The notes: generated by a model not told the origin, from the letters alone. Counted from the stretch's first letter, positions 18,323 through 29,980 are shown. The stretch: 64,000 nt of DNA from Teratosphaeria epicoccoides (GCA_021401465.1 JADDMT010000088.1:1-64000); one strand, 5' to 3'. Numbers and translations: made by a program.

Positions 18323-19609
18323 ATGGACGCACACACTTCTGCCACCAAGCGGCTGCATTCAATGTCGGAGGGCGAGCGCTCGCCGAAACGCCAGCGACTC
18401 GACAGCTACTCGCCTGCCTCCCCAGCACCAGAGACAAAGGCCTTTGTAGCCCATCCTCAGACACCCCCACCGAGCGTACACATGTCTCCGTCATGGCAGT
18501 CACAGTCGTTCGAGCACAGGAGCGGCCCCGGTAGCGCCACCTTCCCAACGCCACCGAGCACATCTGGCTTGGGCCAGCCGAGGAGTGTCAGCGGAGAAGA
18601 CGGGCAGGAGAGCAGATCTCAAACACCAGCGGCAGACACACACGACCAGAGACGCGACAACGGAGGGGATGAGGCGATGATGGACGTGAACGATGGAAGG
18701 ATTGTGGAGGATGCGGAGCATAGACGGACGGATCACGAGCGGCAACATGAAGAGAGTCTGGACAGTGTGCATGATCTTCTGCGTGCGCCGCGGCTGTATA
18801 AGCTGCGCACTGCTCGTGAGTATAATTTCATGCTCTGACCTGCAATTCAATCCTACTAATGTCCATATCCAGCCGTGCCCCCTGCACAGCCACATCAGTC
18901 ACAGAATGCGATGGAACTTTACGGCTTGCAGCGTATTCAGGGCTCCGTTGCTCGCACTGATGCTCAGGGCAACAAGATCAACAAGCTACGTAAGTCGTAT
19001 GAGGGTAAGCTGAAGCCTTTCAATCTACCCGGGAAGACAAAGGCTCAGCCCGGCAATAACATGCTTTGGGGCCTGGTTGACCCTGGCTGGGACATGGTCA
19101 TGGATGATCGCCGGACGCGATGGGAGCTCGACAACGAGACCCACGACATCCGTCTCAACGGACCTGGAAGCGGCTCACTTCTCGATCTCGCTGAAAATGC
19201 CATGGATGGTATGGCCAAGGGTCAATTACCGCCGCAGGAGCACAAGCACTGGATCGACAGCGTCATTGGGTTGGAAGACACTAAGACAGCGGCGAACCTA
19301 GCTGCAGCTTCCAAACGCGGTGCAACCGCAAAACCGCTTTTCGCCAAAACAGGAGTATTACACGCAATCAGCAAGACTGCACCGGCATCTCCGCGCGCTG
19401 GCCTACAGCGACCAGGACGTCCGGGCAAGAAGCGACGGTACGATGACTCGTCCTTTGATGGCTACCAGGAGAGTTTTGGCGATGAGGACGGCGGGTACAG
19501 CACAGGCGGCGACACCGCCGACAGCAGGAGAGGTAGTGCCTCTAAACGTCAGCGGACAGTGGAAGTCCCAGGTGTAGGAAGACCACAGACGAAGATTGGC
19601 GTGCTTTAG
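18323..19609 (+). CDS. MED19: Mediator complex subunit 19 (Rox3)
   Basis: This is a subunit of the Mediator head/middle module that links activators to RNA polymerase II. The N-terminus has the SPKRQRLDSYSPASPAP block seen in fungal Rox3 proteins. Intron 18816-18872 (GTGAGT..TACTAAT..CCAG) joins C to CC. The conserved Rox3 core follows in exon 2: LYGLQRIQGSVARTD, KINKLRKSYEGKLK, then WGLVDPGWDMVMDDR and HWIDSVIGLED. The C-terminus is basic, Ser/Gly-rich and disordered (KKRRYDDSSFDGY). Total 409 aa from 18323; a second in-frame ATG at 18362 (MSEGERSPKR) may be the true start. The frame is open further upstream to 17978, but that part looks like untranslated leader. The gene is divergent from RAD10. 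Confidence 0.88.
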
Positions 19610-20382
19610 AAAGTGCTTAGAGTTGACTACAGGCGGTACAGTAAATTATGTTTGCTTGCACGATGATGGTCCTCGATACCCGAACGTTCACGTGGGCTTG
19701 CGGCAAGGCGTTCGGGAAGGTACACGTGATGTTCATGGGCGGGTGCAAAAAGAACATTGTGTACAACTCCGGATTATAAGGTGGATTTGTATGAATGAAT
19801 AATTGTTTGTGATTTGTACGTCACGAGATGTTTGTAGTCGTGCTCTGTAGAGAGGCAGTGATCCAATGATTCGAGCTTCCAGGCTCTCAATCAACGTAAC
19901 GAGCAGTCAACCAATCAACCGATCGATGCACTGCTGATAGAATCGTGAGGTGGCCAGAGCTGCACACTTCTCGAAGATTCAACAGTGGCGGCAAGGTAGA
20001 CAGGGCTTAGGAAAGAGCATAAGACACCGGAAGAAAACGGGAAGAAGCGACGTGTCTCGCGCGAGTACCCCGACTCTCAAGATCGCCTAATTTCGCACAG
20101 GTTTGATGGTAAGGCTGGCATTGTGATGATGTCTCATGTGCTTTTAGCTGACGAGCAAGCGAACTCATTGGTAGTCAGCCGCTACTAAGATCAAGTCTTC
20201 TCGCCAGCTCGGTGACGCCAAACGCGCCGTACACAGATGCCGTGCCTGTATTTTGTGTCGCCTCTCTGCACGCATCTCCGTCATTGCAACCTCGCTTCCT
20301 TTGCCACGTGGTCGTCTTCTTCGTCAAGTGTCGTAGCCAGTCGCCCAGCATTGCTGATTTTGATGTCGTTGATCGGGGCAGT
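19610..20382. other. Intergenic between MED19 and SMT3
   Basis: Convergent 3' region of about 770 bp. An exact GAGCAGTCA with neighbouring TCAACC/TCAATC words lies at 19880-19925. Nothing else is recognised. Confidence 0.5.
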
Positions 20383-20745
20383 TCAGCAGCAGGCACCGCC
20401 GATCTGCTCCTGGTGGACCTCCAGCACGTCGCCGTCGGCCATGTCGAGCTAGAAAGGCTGTCAGCATGTGCCTCTCCAGATCACTGACTTTCGCGCTATA
20501 CTCACACCCTCCGGGTTATCCGTGGGGTTCACTCTCTGTCCGTCGAAGAGGAACCGGCAACTCCTGATGTCCTTGCCTTGGCGCTCGCAGAAGGCGTCCA
20601 TCAATTTCTTGAGCTGTGTCGTGCGCTTTATCTTGAAGAACACCTCATTGTTGTTGTCTGTGACTTTGATGTTCAGGTGCTCGCTCTGCGCCTGGGGCTC
20701 CTCTGGCTTCTCGCCGGCTGAGGAAGGGGACGGGTTGTCGGACAT
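20383..20745 (-). CDS. SMT3: Ubiquitin-like modifier SUMO (Smt3)
   Basis: SUMO is conjugated to lysines of nuclear proteins by Uba2-Aos1 and Ubc9. Exon 1 (20506-20745) encodes a disordered, charged N-terminus and most of the beta-grasp fold (HLNIKVTDNNNEVFFKIKRT, FLFDGQRVNPTDNPEG). Intron 20449-20505 (GTGAGT..TTTCTAG) leads to exon 2 (20383-20448) with LDMADGDVLEVHQEQIGG. The Gly-Gly is followed by Ala-Cys-Cys, which the Ulp1 protease would remove to expose the conjugation site. Length is 101 aa, normal for the family. The frame is open upstream to 20814, but MSDNPSPSSAGE at 20745 matches the usual Smt3 start. The QEQIGG ending is typical of fungal SUMO. Confidence 0.95.
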
Positions 20746-21171
20746 CTTGCTGAAGCGCGTGTAGGCCTGCTGCTTGAATTTTTTTGTAGAGAGGAGATCG
20801 TGGAGGGGACGCAATCGAGCTTGTGTATTCGCGCGATGTCGCTAAAGCAGCTCTGTCAGTTGAGAGTGGCGCGTCTGCTTCACTGTCAGTACATCAAGTT
20901 CAAACAGTGCACTTTCGATGTGGCACGTGAGTGGTGAGAGGCTTGGGCTTTGCGACCGGACGTACCCTGCAACGAGCTTCTAGAGGAAGGAGGCAGGGCA
21001 CAATGCTGTCCAGTGGCTGCAGTGGGATGTTGTGAGCAGAAGGTGGAAGGACGATAGTGGGGTGTTATACAGCAGGCGCACGGACCAGGCAATCATGCGC
21101 GCATGGCGTTCACATTTATTGCGTTCATTGAGTGACTTGGGCATTCAATATTCACATGCAAAGTCATTGAA
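20746..21171. other. Divergent promoter of SMT3 and CMC4
   Basis: About 430 bp between the SMT3 start and the proposed CMC4 start codon. Several short frames exist, none convincing. The region presumably carries both promoters. Confidence 0.5.
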
Positions 21172-21570
21172 ATGGTAACCCAAGCAGCTTCACTCGCTTG
21201 GGTCACGTCAAATAGCTAAGCAGGAAACAGGGCGAGCTCGAGAAGGACTTGAAGACTGATCCGCCTTGCCACCCTCGGGCATGCGCCATACAAAGTCTGA
21301 GTAGTCTTGCTTGACTGCACTCAGATTATGGCTGACAGGCTCTCAGACTGTATCCAGAAGAACGACTACAAAGAGGCAAAGTGCCTGAAGCAGGTGCTTT
21401 CCAATAATTCCCCATAACCTCTATGTTGTGCTGACTCTGGCCAGATTGACGCGCTGTACGAATGCTGCAACCTCTTCTACCAGAGGAACGGTGACGATGC
21501 GTCTTGTGTCAGCTGTCCGAAAGCGACTCTGCTGCGGCTCAAGATAAAGCAGCGAACGGAGGCTGTATGA
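21172..21570 (+). CDS. CMC4: Twin CX9C mitochondrial protein Cmc4 (4 exons)
   Basis: Cmc4 is a small intermembrane-space protein imported and oxidised by the Mia40 pathway. Joining four exons gives 79 aa with perfect twin CX9C motifs: C-HPRACAIQN-C and C-LKQIDALYE-C, followed by the conserved LFYQRNGDDASCVSCPK tail. Exons: 21172-21174 (only the ATG), 21231-21294, 21347-21393 and 21445-21570. Introns are 56, 52 and 51 nt; donors are GTAACC, GTCTGA and GTGCTT, and all end in AG. The second and third junctions restore the CX9C spacing exactly, which is strong support. The start exon is less certain, since an in-frame stop just upstream of exon 2 forces an intron or another start. Confidence 0.8.
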
Positions 21571-22099
21571 TAGATGATGCTCGGAGAGAGCGGCCAAAGA
21601 CCAGATTCTCGGGTCTCAAAGCTACACTCGACCACAGGAGAGTGGGTTTCCACAGCTTTGCGAACGATTTGAATGCTTCGGCTTGCTCACGCATGCGGTT
21701 GCAACGTTTTGATAGGTCCAACAAAATCGTTGTGTCAGACTCGCTCCCAAATCCCACGAGCTCCCTACAGATCCGAAGCGTGAGGGTAGAAGACCGGCGC
21801 CTAATTCAATCTCAGGTCACCGTAGCACGTGAGCAGCGACTGAGGCGCATGGCACGAGACTCTAACTGGTGGCCGTCTCAATAAAGACATTGTTGGAGAA
21901 AGAAAGGAATGTGATCTACGAGCAAATCTGATATGTGCGGTATACGGTCCGGGCCGCTCATCAACCCGGATTAGGTTCCCCTGCTATCAAACAACAGGCA
22001 AACATTCGACGACCACGCCGACCACCCATTCAAATGAAATGCTGACGATGCTTGTGCTGCTCCTTTCCAACTGATATTCTGAAAAGGTTGAGCAAGATC
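21571..22099. other. Intergenic, nothing recognised
   Basis: About 530 bp between CMC4 and the nucleoside hydrolase gene, both on the plus strand. A 126-codon frame overlaps CMC4 and this region but has no protein-like features. Confidence 0.5.
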
Positions 22100-23805
22100 A
22101 TGATCTACAAAATGCCCCCTCGTAAGATCATCATCGATACGGATCCTGTAAGCATACTTCGAACCCATCTTTTGAGTTCCCATGCTCCTCCTGAGACTGC
22201 ATACAGGGCGTTGACGACATCCTAGCTATATTGCTAGCTGTTGCCGCCAAACCTGAAGAGCTCGACGTCCTGCTCTTGTCAGTCACATATGGCAACGTTG
22301 AGGTCCACCAATGCCTGCGCAATGTTGTCTCGCTATTCTATCATGTCGAAAAGGAGATCGCCTGGAGAAAGCAGCAAGGTCGCCCTCGGGGTTTTGATGG
22401 CATCCAAAGGTCGAAGCCGCTTGTGGCGGTGGGACCTGAGCATCCGCTGGCGGATGATGTGAGTAAAGCGATGGAGTCAGCATCACTGATCCTATCAGTC
22501 CACTTCTATGATCGATGCTCGTGACACCGACTTTCGGTGTCCTCTGGGAGCTATCAGCCAGAGAGAACACATGACGTTCGAGGTCACTCGTGAGCCAGCG
22601 GTTGATCGGACTGACGGGTCACCCAGCCTTTACATCTGTGAGACATTGACTGACTCCTGTTCTCCGGGCTTGTAGAAACTTCTAGCGGACTTCTTCCATG
22701 GCAAAGATGGCTTAGGAGACATCAGTCAAAGTCATCCTCATCTAAGCATCAACGACACTTGGAAGACGCTGTTTGACGGAGCCAGAGATCCAGGTGACTC
22801 CGAGAAGGCGCAAGAGATCACCAAGACAGATGCGCTCTTCACGCCCTCAAAGCTTCCGGCTCATCAGGAGGTACTTCGGCTGCTACGAGAGAACGAGCCT
22901 GACACGATCACGATTGTCGCGGTGGGCCCATTGACGAATCTTGCACTAGCAGCTGCTGAAGACCCAGAAGCGTTCTTACGTGTACATGAGGTTGTTGTCA
23001 TGGGCGGGAACGTGAAGGAAGCTGGAAATGTAGGTCTCCGGACAGGCTTGACTCGTAGGCCCAAGATTCAGCCGCTCCCATTCAGGCTCATCAAGCACCT
23101 CCCGGGCCCATCAGAAATAAGCTAAACGATCGCAACCAGATCACACCCGTCGCCGAGTTCAACACTTATGCCGACCCAACAGCTGCTGCCAGAGTGTACG
23201 CGCTTACATCACCAAACCCACATACTACCATGCCTCCTACACCGCCTCCGCCACCGGGCAAAGAGGGTCAACATCCACCGCCTTGTCTGAAGTCTTATCC
23301 GTCAAAGCTGTCACATCAGCTCACAGTCACGATGCTCCCAGTTGACATCACCAACATACATCAAATCAAGCGTGGCACTTATCGCAAGATCATTGACCCC
23401 TTGCTTGCATCAAAATCGCCGTTGGCCGAGTGGATAGCAGCGTTCATGACAGCCACCTTCAAGACGGTTGAGTCGCTCTCCGCAGGAATAGAAGGCGATG
23501 CCGTTGGTCTCAAGCTCCATGATCCACTGTGCGTTTGGTACTGCATGGCTGGCCATGAAGAAGGTTGGGAGCTCACGAAGGATGAGGACATCCGTGTTGA
23601 GACTTCGGGTCAGTGGACCAGAGGTATGTGTGTCATCGACAGGCGGGATCGGAAAAAACGTGAAGATGTCGAGCTTGGTGAGATTGTTGGAGACAAGGGC
23701 AATTGGCTCAGCAGTCAAGCGGGCAACCGCATGGGGAGGTGTGTGCAGACGCCGGCCCAAGAGACGTTTGGCGAGTATATGCTGAAGAGGATTTTCGGAT
23801 CGTGA
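22100..23805 (+). CDS. Inosine-uridine preferring nucleoside hydrolase
   Basis: The enzyme cleaves the N-glycosidic bond of nucleosides to base and ribose in purine/pyrimidine salvage. The hallmark calcium-binding motif DTDPGVDD is formed by splicing exon 1 (22100-22147) to exon 2 (22207-22458) across a 59 nt intron. Exon 3 (22676-23029) has FFHGKDGLGD and TITIVAVGPLTNLALA, plus VVVMGGNVKEAGN. Exon 4 (23140-23805) starts ITPVAEFNTYADP and has LKLHDPLCVWY, placing the active-site Asn and Asp. The total is 439 aa, longer than bacterial enzymes (about 310), owing to a Pro-rich insert near PPTPPPPPGKEG and other loops. Introns are 59, 217 and 110 nt. A second Met is at 22112. Confidence 0.88.
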
Positions 23806-24395
23806 GTTGTAGACTTACTTAGCATTGCCGCAATTTATAGATATGGATCAATAGATCCCGATCTTGCTCAAATATGCGGTCTGCCACCCCCTGGGCAACC
23901 CTGACGAATTTGATTCTGTCGATCAGTCAGCGGGCGATGCGATCAACTGATCGCCGTAGACAAGCAGACATTGCATGGTCTATTGCCTTGAAGTCGTAAA
24001 AATTTATTCCTTCACGCTGCATGCGTGTGGTGCGTTCCATTGATGCATGTATTCATGTTGGGTCGAAGTGATCGGCAATGCAAGAACATTTATCCATTTT
24101 TGACTTTGAGGCTCCGCGCATTTGCGAGAGGTCTCTGGCGCATTCAAGCAGGAACCGGCTGAGCACATGAGATGCTGACAACAGTGTGCGCATTTATGCT
24201 TCCCTAATCACTCGTCCAATCCATACCGGCCTTGGCCATATAAGAATCATCGGCTAACCGAAGATTCTACGCTCCCTACCCTACCCTTGGTGGCACACGA
24301 CTTAGCGCAGACCCGTTTGCCTTATAACGTCACCATCACCGCTGCAGTGTCAAGCCTCCCGGCCTCCCTTTCGAGCAGCCCGGCCGACGTTCAAC
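23806..24395. other. Intergenic, upstream of the Mpv17-like gene
   Basis: About 590 bp. GATCAGTCAGCGGG and GATCAACTGATCG near 23920-23955 resemble the dispersed CAGTCA words seen elsewhere. A CATATAAGAA box near 24236, about 160 bp before the Mpv17-like start, could be a TATA element. Confidence 0.45.
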
Positions 24396-25516
24396 ATGGT
24401 GGTCAGAGACACAGGGAGGAGACTGTTGCGGCAGCTGAACTCAAGATATATCTACGGGCGTTTGGTACGTGGGCCATTCAACTAAAACGATACCCGAGTG
24501 ATGCACGGTAGAGGCATGTGATGCAACTTATGCAAGCGTGTCGAAGCACGGGGCACAAGATGTACTTGCTGGAACAATTTGGATTAATGAACGGACATGC
24601 GCTGACTTGGCTCTCTCTTGAACAATAGCCTCTACTACACGCGATCATTGGGTTAATGCAGATCACGATGGTGTCGATACTGATACGGAAGTTCAATGCA
24701 TACTATGCGAATCGGCCCTTGCTTACTACTATGATCACCAATGCTGTAAGCATCAGTCCGGAGATGAAGCATGCAGCGTGCACAAGAGGAGGGCAGACAT
24801 ATTGATACCGGGTTGTCGCAGGTCCTCGGCGGTATTGCCGACACGGTAGCGCAGACACTCACAGCGTTCAAGCGCCGTCAAAGACAACGAGCGGCCGCGG
24901 ACCCGGAGTCACGGCCTGGTCGCATCAAGGATGACTTCTTCAGCATCGAAATCCAAGATCTCGACCACGACTCTCGTAAAGTCCCCTGGCCCGATGCAAA
25001 ACCATACGCCGCTCCCCCTCCGTTCGATTTCGAGCGCATGGTCCGCTTCATGGCATACCCGTTCATCATGGCGCCGCTGCAGCTGCGATGGTTCGCTTGG
25101 CTGAACAGCACATTTCCGATAGGAAGCGGAAAGGCGACAACCAATGCGCTGCGAAGAGTAGCATTTGATCAGTTGATCTTCGCGCCATGCGGATTGGCAG
25201 CATTCTTCACCTTCATGACTGTTGCGGAAGGGGGTGGGAGGAGGGCGGTAGCAAAGAAGTTCCAGGATGTCTATGTGCCGGCATTGAAAGCGAACTACAT
25301 CGTTTGGCCTGCAGTGCAGGTCATCAACTTCAGGCTCATGCCTATACAATTCCAGATTGTGAGTGATCTCGCGACCAGGCTTCTCTCGACGTGCAATGGG
25401 ACACTTGCTGACTGTGTTCCTAGCCTTTTGTGTCTACGGTCGGTATTGCATGGACAGCATATCTGTCCCTTACAAACAGCGCCGAAGACGAAGTCATCAT
25501 GTCGCCTTCGCCGTAA
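24396..25516 (+). CDS. Mpv17/PMP22-family membrane protein (4 exons)
   Basis: This family of four-helix inner mitochondrial or peroxisomal membrane proteins includes yeast Sym1 and mammalian Mpv17; the transported substrate is unknown. Joined exons 24396-24464, 24629-24745, 24822-25358 and 25424-25516 give 271 aa. The family start FNAYYANRPLLTTMITNAVLGGIADTVAQ is formed across the 24746-24821 intron. The conserved FAYP-like region is MVRFMAYPFIMAPLQLRWF, followed by FDQLIFAPCGLAAFFTFM, NYIVWPAVQVINFRLMP and, across the last intron, FQIPFVSTVGIAWTAYLSL. A Lys/Arg-rich loop after TVAQ is larger than in Sym1. The first exon (MVVRDTGRRLLRQL) is the least certain; translation could start at the Met at 24656. 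Confidence 0.85.
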
Positions 25517-25928
25517 CAAGAGCAATGATCAGAGATTCCGTATGAATAATGTACCACCAAAACTTTCCACGCTCTAGAGCTGTTGCATTCGGATGGAAGC
25601 GGACGACCTTGGAGGGAAGCGGAGCAGTTTGCGGTTGTTGATGGCAAGGTTGCATAGCATGGGGCCACAGGCATCTTGCCTCGCGAGTTGGGTTGCATAT
25701 CGTTTCCGTCTTGATATGCCCTTGGTATTCAGGACAAATTTATTTTTCTTTCACGCCAAATCAATTGCAAGTTGTCTTGCTGCTTGTCTAATCGGCCCGC
25801 GACGTCGTTGTCACATGTGCCCCGCCCCCACCACAACTTCAGTTTTCTAAAAAGCAGCCATAAACAAGCGAAACACCTTGACTCGATTCATCAAGGCCTG
25901 CATTGAACTCGAAGAGCACGCTAGGACA
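25517..25928. other. PGK1 promoter region
   Basis: About 410 bp. The part before the PGK1 start has pyrimidine-rich runs and an A/T-rich tract (TTTATTTTTCTTTC near 25739), as expected for a strongly expressed glycolytic gene. No coding sequence is seen. Confidence 0.45.
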
Positions 25929-27188
25929 ATGTCTCTCTCCAACAAGCTCGCCATCTCCGACATCGACCTCAAGGGTAAGCGCGTCCTCATCCGGGTCGAC
26001 TTCAATGTGCCCCTCGACAAGGAGACCAACTCGAAGATCACAAACAACCAGCGCATTGTGGGCGCTCTCCCGACGATCAAGCATGCAGTCGACAATGGCG
26101 CCAAAGCTGTTGTCCTCATGTCCCACTTGGGTCGCCCAGACGGCAAGCCCAACCCAAAGTACAGCTTGAAGCCTGTGGCCGCGGAGCTCGAGAAGCTTTT
26201 GGGCAAGAAGGTCACTTTCACGGATGACTGTGTGGGCCCAGAAGTTGAGAAGGTGGTCAACGAGCAGACGAACGGCGGCGTCGTACTGCTTGAGAACTTG
26301 CGCTTCCACATCGAAGAGGAGGGTTCGAGCAAGGACAAGGATGGCAACAAGGTCAAGGCGGACAAGGCAGATGTCGAGAGGTTTAGGAAGGGCTTGACTG
26401 CTCTGGGCGATGTCTATATCAACGATGCTTTCGGCACTGCCCACCGCGCTCACAGCTCCATGGTCGGCGTGGGACTGCCACAGAAGGCTTCAGGTTTCCT
26501 TGTGAAGAGGGAGCTGGAGTACTTCGCCAAGGCTCTTGAGAACCCACAAAGACCTTTCCTCGCTATCCTTGGTGGTGCCAAAGTCAGCGACAAGATCCAG
26601 CTTATCGAGAACTTGCTTGACAAGGTCGACTCCCTGATCATATGTGGTGGTATGGCTTTCACATTCAAGAAGACACTTGAGAATGTCAAGATTGGCAATT
26701 CGCTCTTCGACGAAGCTGGCAGCAAGAAGGTCGCAGAGCTCGTAGAGAAGGCGAAGAAGAACAACGTCAAGATCACTCTGCCTTGCGACTACATTACCGC
26801 GGACAAGTTCGACGCCAATGCTCAGACAAGCTATGCAACAGATGCGGACGGTATTCAGGACGGCTGGATGGGTCTTGACTGTGGTGAGAAGTCCATCAAG
26901 CTATACAAGGAGGCCATCAATGAGGCGAAGACCATCCTCTGGAATGGTCCACCAGGTGTCTTCGAGATGCACAAGTTTGCTAGCGGTACCAAGGCCACAT
27001 TGGAGGCTGCGGTGGAGGCTGCACAGAACGGCAAGATTGTCATCATTGGTGGTGGTGACACTGCCACGGTGGCTGCGAAGTACGGTGTTGAGGATAAGTT
27101 GAGCCACGTCTCGACCGGCGGTGGCGCATCTCTGGAGCTGCTAGAGGGCAAGGAACTGCCGGGTGTCACTGCGCTGTCGAGTAAGTAG
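25929..27188 (+). CDS. PGK1: Phosphoglycerate kinase
   Basis: This glycolytic enzyme transfers phosphate from 1,3-bisphosphoglycerate to ADP in the cytosol. The 419 aa product has the PGK signature RVLIRVDFNVPLD near residue 20, substrate-binding basic residues (SHLGRPDG, ENLRFH), AHSSMVGV, the hinge and the nucleotide-binding segments LAILGGAKVSDKI, WNGPPGVFE and IIGGGDTATVA, ending GGGASLELLEGKELPGV. Codon choice is C-rich at third positions, typical of a highly expressed gene. It is single exon. The frame is open upstream to 25878, but MSLSNKLAISDIDL at 25929 is the standard fungal start. Confidence 0.97.
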   Translation: MSLSNKLAISDIDLKGKRVLIRVDFNVPLDKETNSKITNNQRIVGALPTIKHAVDNGAKAVVLMSHLGRPDGKPNPKYSLKPVAAELEKLLGKKVTFTDDCVGPEVEKVVNEQTNGGVVLLENLRFHIEEEGSSKDKDGNKVKADKADVERFRKGLTALGDVYINDAFGTAHRAHSSMVGVGLPQKASGFLVKRELEYFAKALENPQRPFLAILGGAKVSDKIQLIENLLDKVDSLIICGGMAFTFKKTLENVKIGNSLFDEAGSKKVAELVEKAKKNNVKITLPCDYITADKFDANAQTSYATDADGIQDGWMGLDCGEKSIKLYKEAINEAKTILWNGPPGVFEMHKFASGTKATLEAAVEAAQNGKIVIIGGGDTATVAAKYGVEDKLSHVSTGGGASLELLEGKELPGVTALSSK

Positions 27189-27517
27189 ATTATGCATTAC
27201 TGCAGAGGACCTGAGTCTGATGCACAATGCTTGCAAAAAGTCACAAGACATCACCAATTATAAGTCATGTTATAGCTCAGCATCAGTGGCTATCTCAGCA
27301 GCGTGAAATACATGCAATCTCCACTCTCCATCATGAGATGTCGCAACCCATATTCTGGATTTGACACGCAGACACCGCTGCTCATCCTGACCTTCAGATG
27401 CGAATGCTGTCGGCCGAGAGGCGAATGCGACTACCCTAGCCGAGCTGATCTCTTCTGATCCATGGTGTGTCGCGAGAGTCTCTCATACGCATCATCAAAC
27501 TCCATGTTTCTCATTCC
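27189..27517. other. Convergent intergenic region
   Basis: About 330 bp between PGK1 and SEM1, both 3' ends. Nothing coding is seen. Confidence 0.5.
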
Positions 27518-27879
27518 TCATTTCTTCTTCTTGCTCAACTCCTCCCTGTTCTAGCGTCAGCAACACACTCCAAAATCACCACGTGACGCCAGATTGCCGA
27601 TCTCTTTGCTGCCCATGATCGCACTTACTTCAATTGCACCGCAAAGTCATCTGTGGTGTCATCATCATCCCAGCTCTCTTCCCACAAGTGTGTGCTCTGC
27701 TGTTGTGCGCCAACCTCCTCCTCCTTCGCCCAATCCTCCACTGGAAAATCTTCGAATTCGTCGTCTTCCTCCAGTTGCGCAACGGGCTTCTGTGTTTGGA
27801 GCGGCTTGCTCTGGTCATTCGAGTCTGAGACGGCCGCTTTCGCTGTTTGTGGTTGAGTGGATGAGGCGGCGCCGGACAT
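27518..27879 (-). CDS. SEM1: 26S proteasome subunit Sem1/Dss1
   Basis: Sem1 is a small acidic, intrinsically disordered subunit of the proteasome lid, also found in the TREX-2 mRNA export complex and the BRCA2-type repair complexes. Exon 1 (27629-27879) carries the diagnostic acidic tryptophan motifs EEDDEFEDFPVEDW and HLWEESWDDDDTTDDFAVQL. Intron 27546-27628 (GTAAGT..GAACAG, 83 nt) leads to a nine-residue exon 2, so the protein ends in KEELSKKKK. Total 92 aa. Reading on without splicing gives an abrupt end at LK, so the spliced form is preferred; it restores the short helical tail seen in the family. Confidence 0.93.
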
Positions 27880-28167
27880 ATTGGCAATATGGCTCGGAGT
27901 GTCTGAGGGTGTCGTGTTTTGAGCGAGTCCACTCTTCGGAGTCGGAGAATCTTAGTTCGGGTGGTGATGTTCTATTTGGCAGGTAAGCAATGCGCATGTC
28001 AAGTTGAGCACCTCCCGAGGTCAACAGGCAAGAGCTACGGAGGCAACGTAAAGCCGAAGTCCGCACCTTGATGGTGGGTCTTCGATATATTCCCCTGTGT
28101 AAACTCACTTGACACCTCACATCTTATCATCCTCATCTCTAGCCAAACCAAAATCAATATTCTTTCG

Positions 28168-29980
28168 ATGTGCGGCATCTTCTGCGCCATCAGCAAAAGA
28201 GCGCATCTTGAGCCATCTCCTGAACTGCGGAAACTTCTACAACAACGAGGCCCGGACAGCGATGGCAAGCGAGAAGTCTCGATCAAAGGACTGCAAATAC
28301 CGCTGCACATCACTTTCTATTCGACCGTCCTGTCCTTGAGGGGTGAAATCACTGTCACGCAACCTTATTGGGACGACAACTCAGACTCAACACTTTGCTG
28401 GAATGGCGAGGCCTGGTCCATCGCTACAGTGGAGACATGTGGCAATGACACCCAACAGGTCTTCAATCTGCTCAGCAGAGCTTGTCAACAGCCTGTCAAT
28501 GCGATTTCAAGAGAAATGAAGGCAAAGCTGACACTCGAGACAATCTCGAAATCTCTTTCAACGATTGCTGGCCCCTACGCGTTCGTCTTCCATGATGCCC
28601 CTGGCCAAATGCTTTTCTTTGGCCGTGATTTCCTCGGAAGGCGATCTCTCCTGTCAAAGACCACTGAGGAGGGCGATGTACTGATCAGCAGCGTATCAGA
28701 GGCATCCTCGAAGAGCACTTGGGCAGAAGTCGAGGCTCATGGGGTCTACTGCATAGATCTACTTGCTGGCACTGCTCAGCCTTCAACGGTGATGCACCGT
28801 ACTGGCTACGTCTTCTGCGATTCTGATGCTTCTACGCAGACCTCGGTAGGTCTCACCCACGATTGAGCATGAGTGCTTCCGCTCATGCAGAGGTAGGTTG
28901 TTCCACCTCTCATACTCAACAAAGAAAACCCCGCATCTGAAAATAGACTCGATTGCCATTCGTTGTCCGTCGTTGAACTCGAGCGCTTCCTTAAGCTTGC
29001 TCTTGCTCGTCGAATATTCAATATACCAGATCCACCAGAGCCTGCCGTATTGACCGTTCCGCCAGCTCGCCTTGCGGTCCTTTTCTCTGGAGGCCTGGAT
29101 TGCACGGTCCTGGCTCGTCTATCTCATGAAATCTTGCATACCTCCGAGAGCATCGATCTGCTCAATGTTGCTTTTGAGAACCCTCGAATACATGGATCAG
29201 CTGAGTCCGACGATCAATCGCTCTATGAACTTTGCCCGGACCGGGTGACCGGCCGCTCTTCTTTCAAGGAGCTTCAACAGACTTGCCCTGGTCGGGTTTG
29301 GAGGTTCGTTGCGATCAACGTACCATATACAACGACAATCGCCAATCGGACTAAGGTCACACAGCTCATGCACCCCCACAACACAGAGATGGATCTCAGC
29401 ATTTCGTTTGCGCTATACTTCGCTGCCCGAGGCGTGGGCGTGCTCGATTGCAGTGGTCAAATGTCGTATATTACCCCGGCTAGGGTGCTTCTTTCGGGGC
29501 TTGGAGCAGACGAGCTGTTCGCCGGCTATCAGCGTCACGCAACAGCTTTCCGTAGGAGTGGGCTAGAGGGGCTGATTCATGAGCTCGAACTCGACATAGC
29601 GAGGCTTGGCAAGCGCAATCTGGGCCGTGATGATCGCGTCATCAGCCATTGGGGCCGGGAAGCCCGGTTTCCGTTTCTCGATGAGCATGTCGTGCGCTGG
29701 GCACTCTCTGCGCCAATTTCATCAAAATGTGATTTCGGACAGTCAATTCAGAAGATTGAGGATGACAGACAGGGCAATGGCTTGGAGCACGGGAAGAAAG
29801 TCCTGAGGTGTCTTGCCTGGAGGCTGGGCATGCGAAAGGTTGCCAAGGAGAAGAAGAGGGCGGTACGTCAAAATCGTGCGTGAGTCGTACGCGTGATACT
29901 GACAATTCCAGATCCAATTTGGAGCTCGCACGGCAAAGATGGAAACTGGCCGAACAAAAGGCACGCACGTCCTGTTTTGA
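28168..29980 (+). CDS. ASNSD1: Asparagine synthetase domain-containing protein (ASNSD1 type)
   Basis: The N-terminus MCGIFCAI with Cys2 is a class II glutamine amidotransferase domain; the C-terminal half is an asparagine-synthetase-like ATP-binding domain with the SGGLDCTVLA loop and LSGLGADELFAGYQRH. This architecture matches ASNSD1 and yeast YML096W, whose reaction is not settled. Exon 1 is 28168-28845. Intron 28846-28896 (GTAGGT..AGGTAG) is the one choice here that keeps frame without a stop. Exon 2 is 28897-29862. Intron 29863-29911 (GTACGT..TTCCAG) leads to exon 3 ending at 29980 with KKRAIQFGARTAKME, a motif conserved in the family. Total 570 aa. Confidence 0.87.

Noticed and set aside
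22459..22675. Extra exon inside the 217-nt second intron of the nucleoside hydrolase
   Set aside because: No stop-free piece with good splice sites improves the match; direct joining gives the expected LADD-KLLADFFHGKDG.
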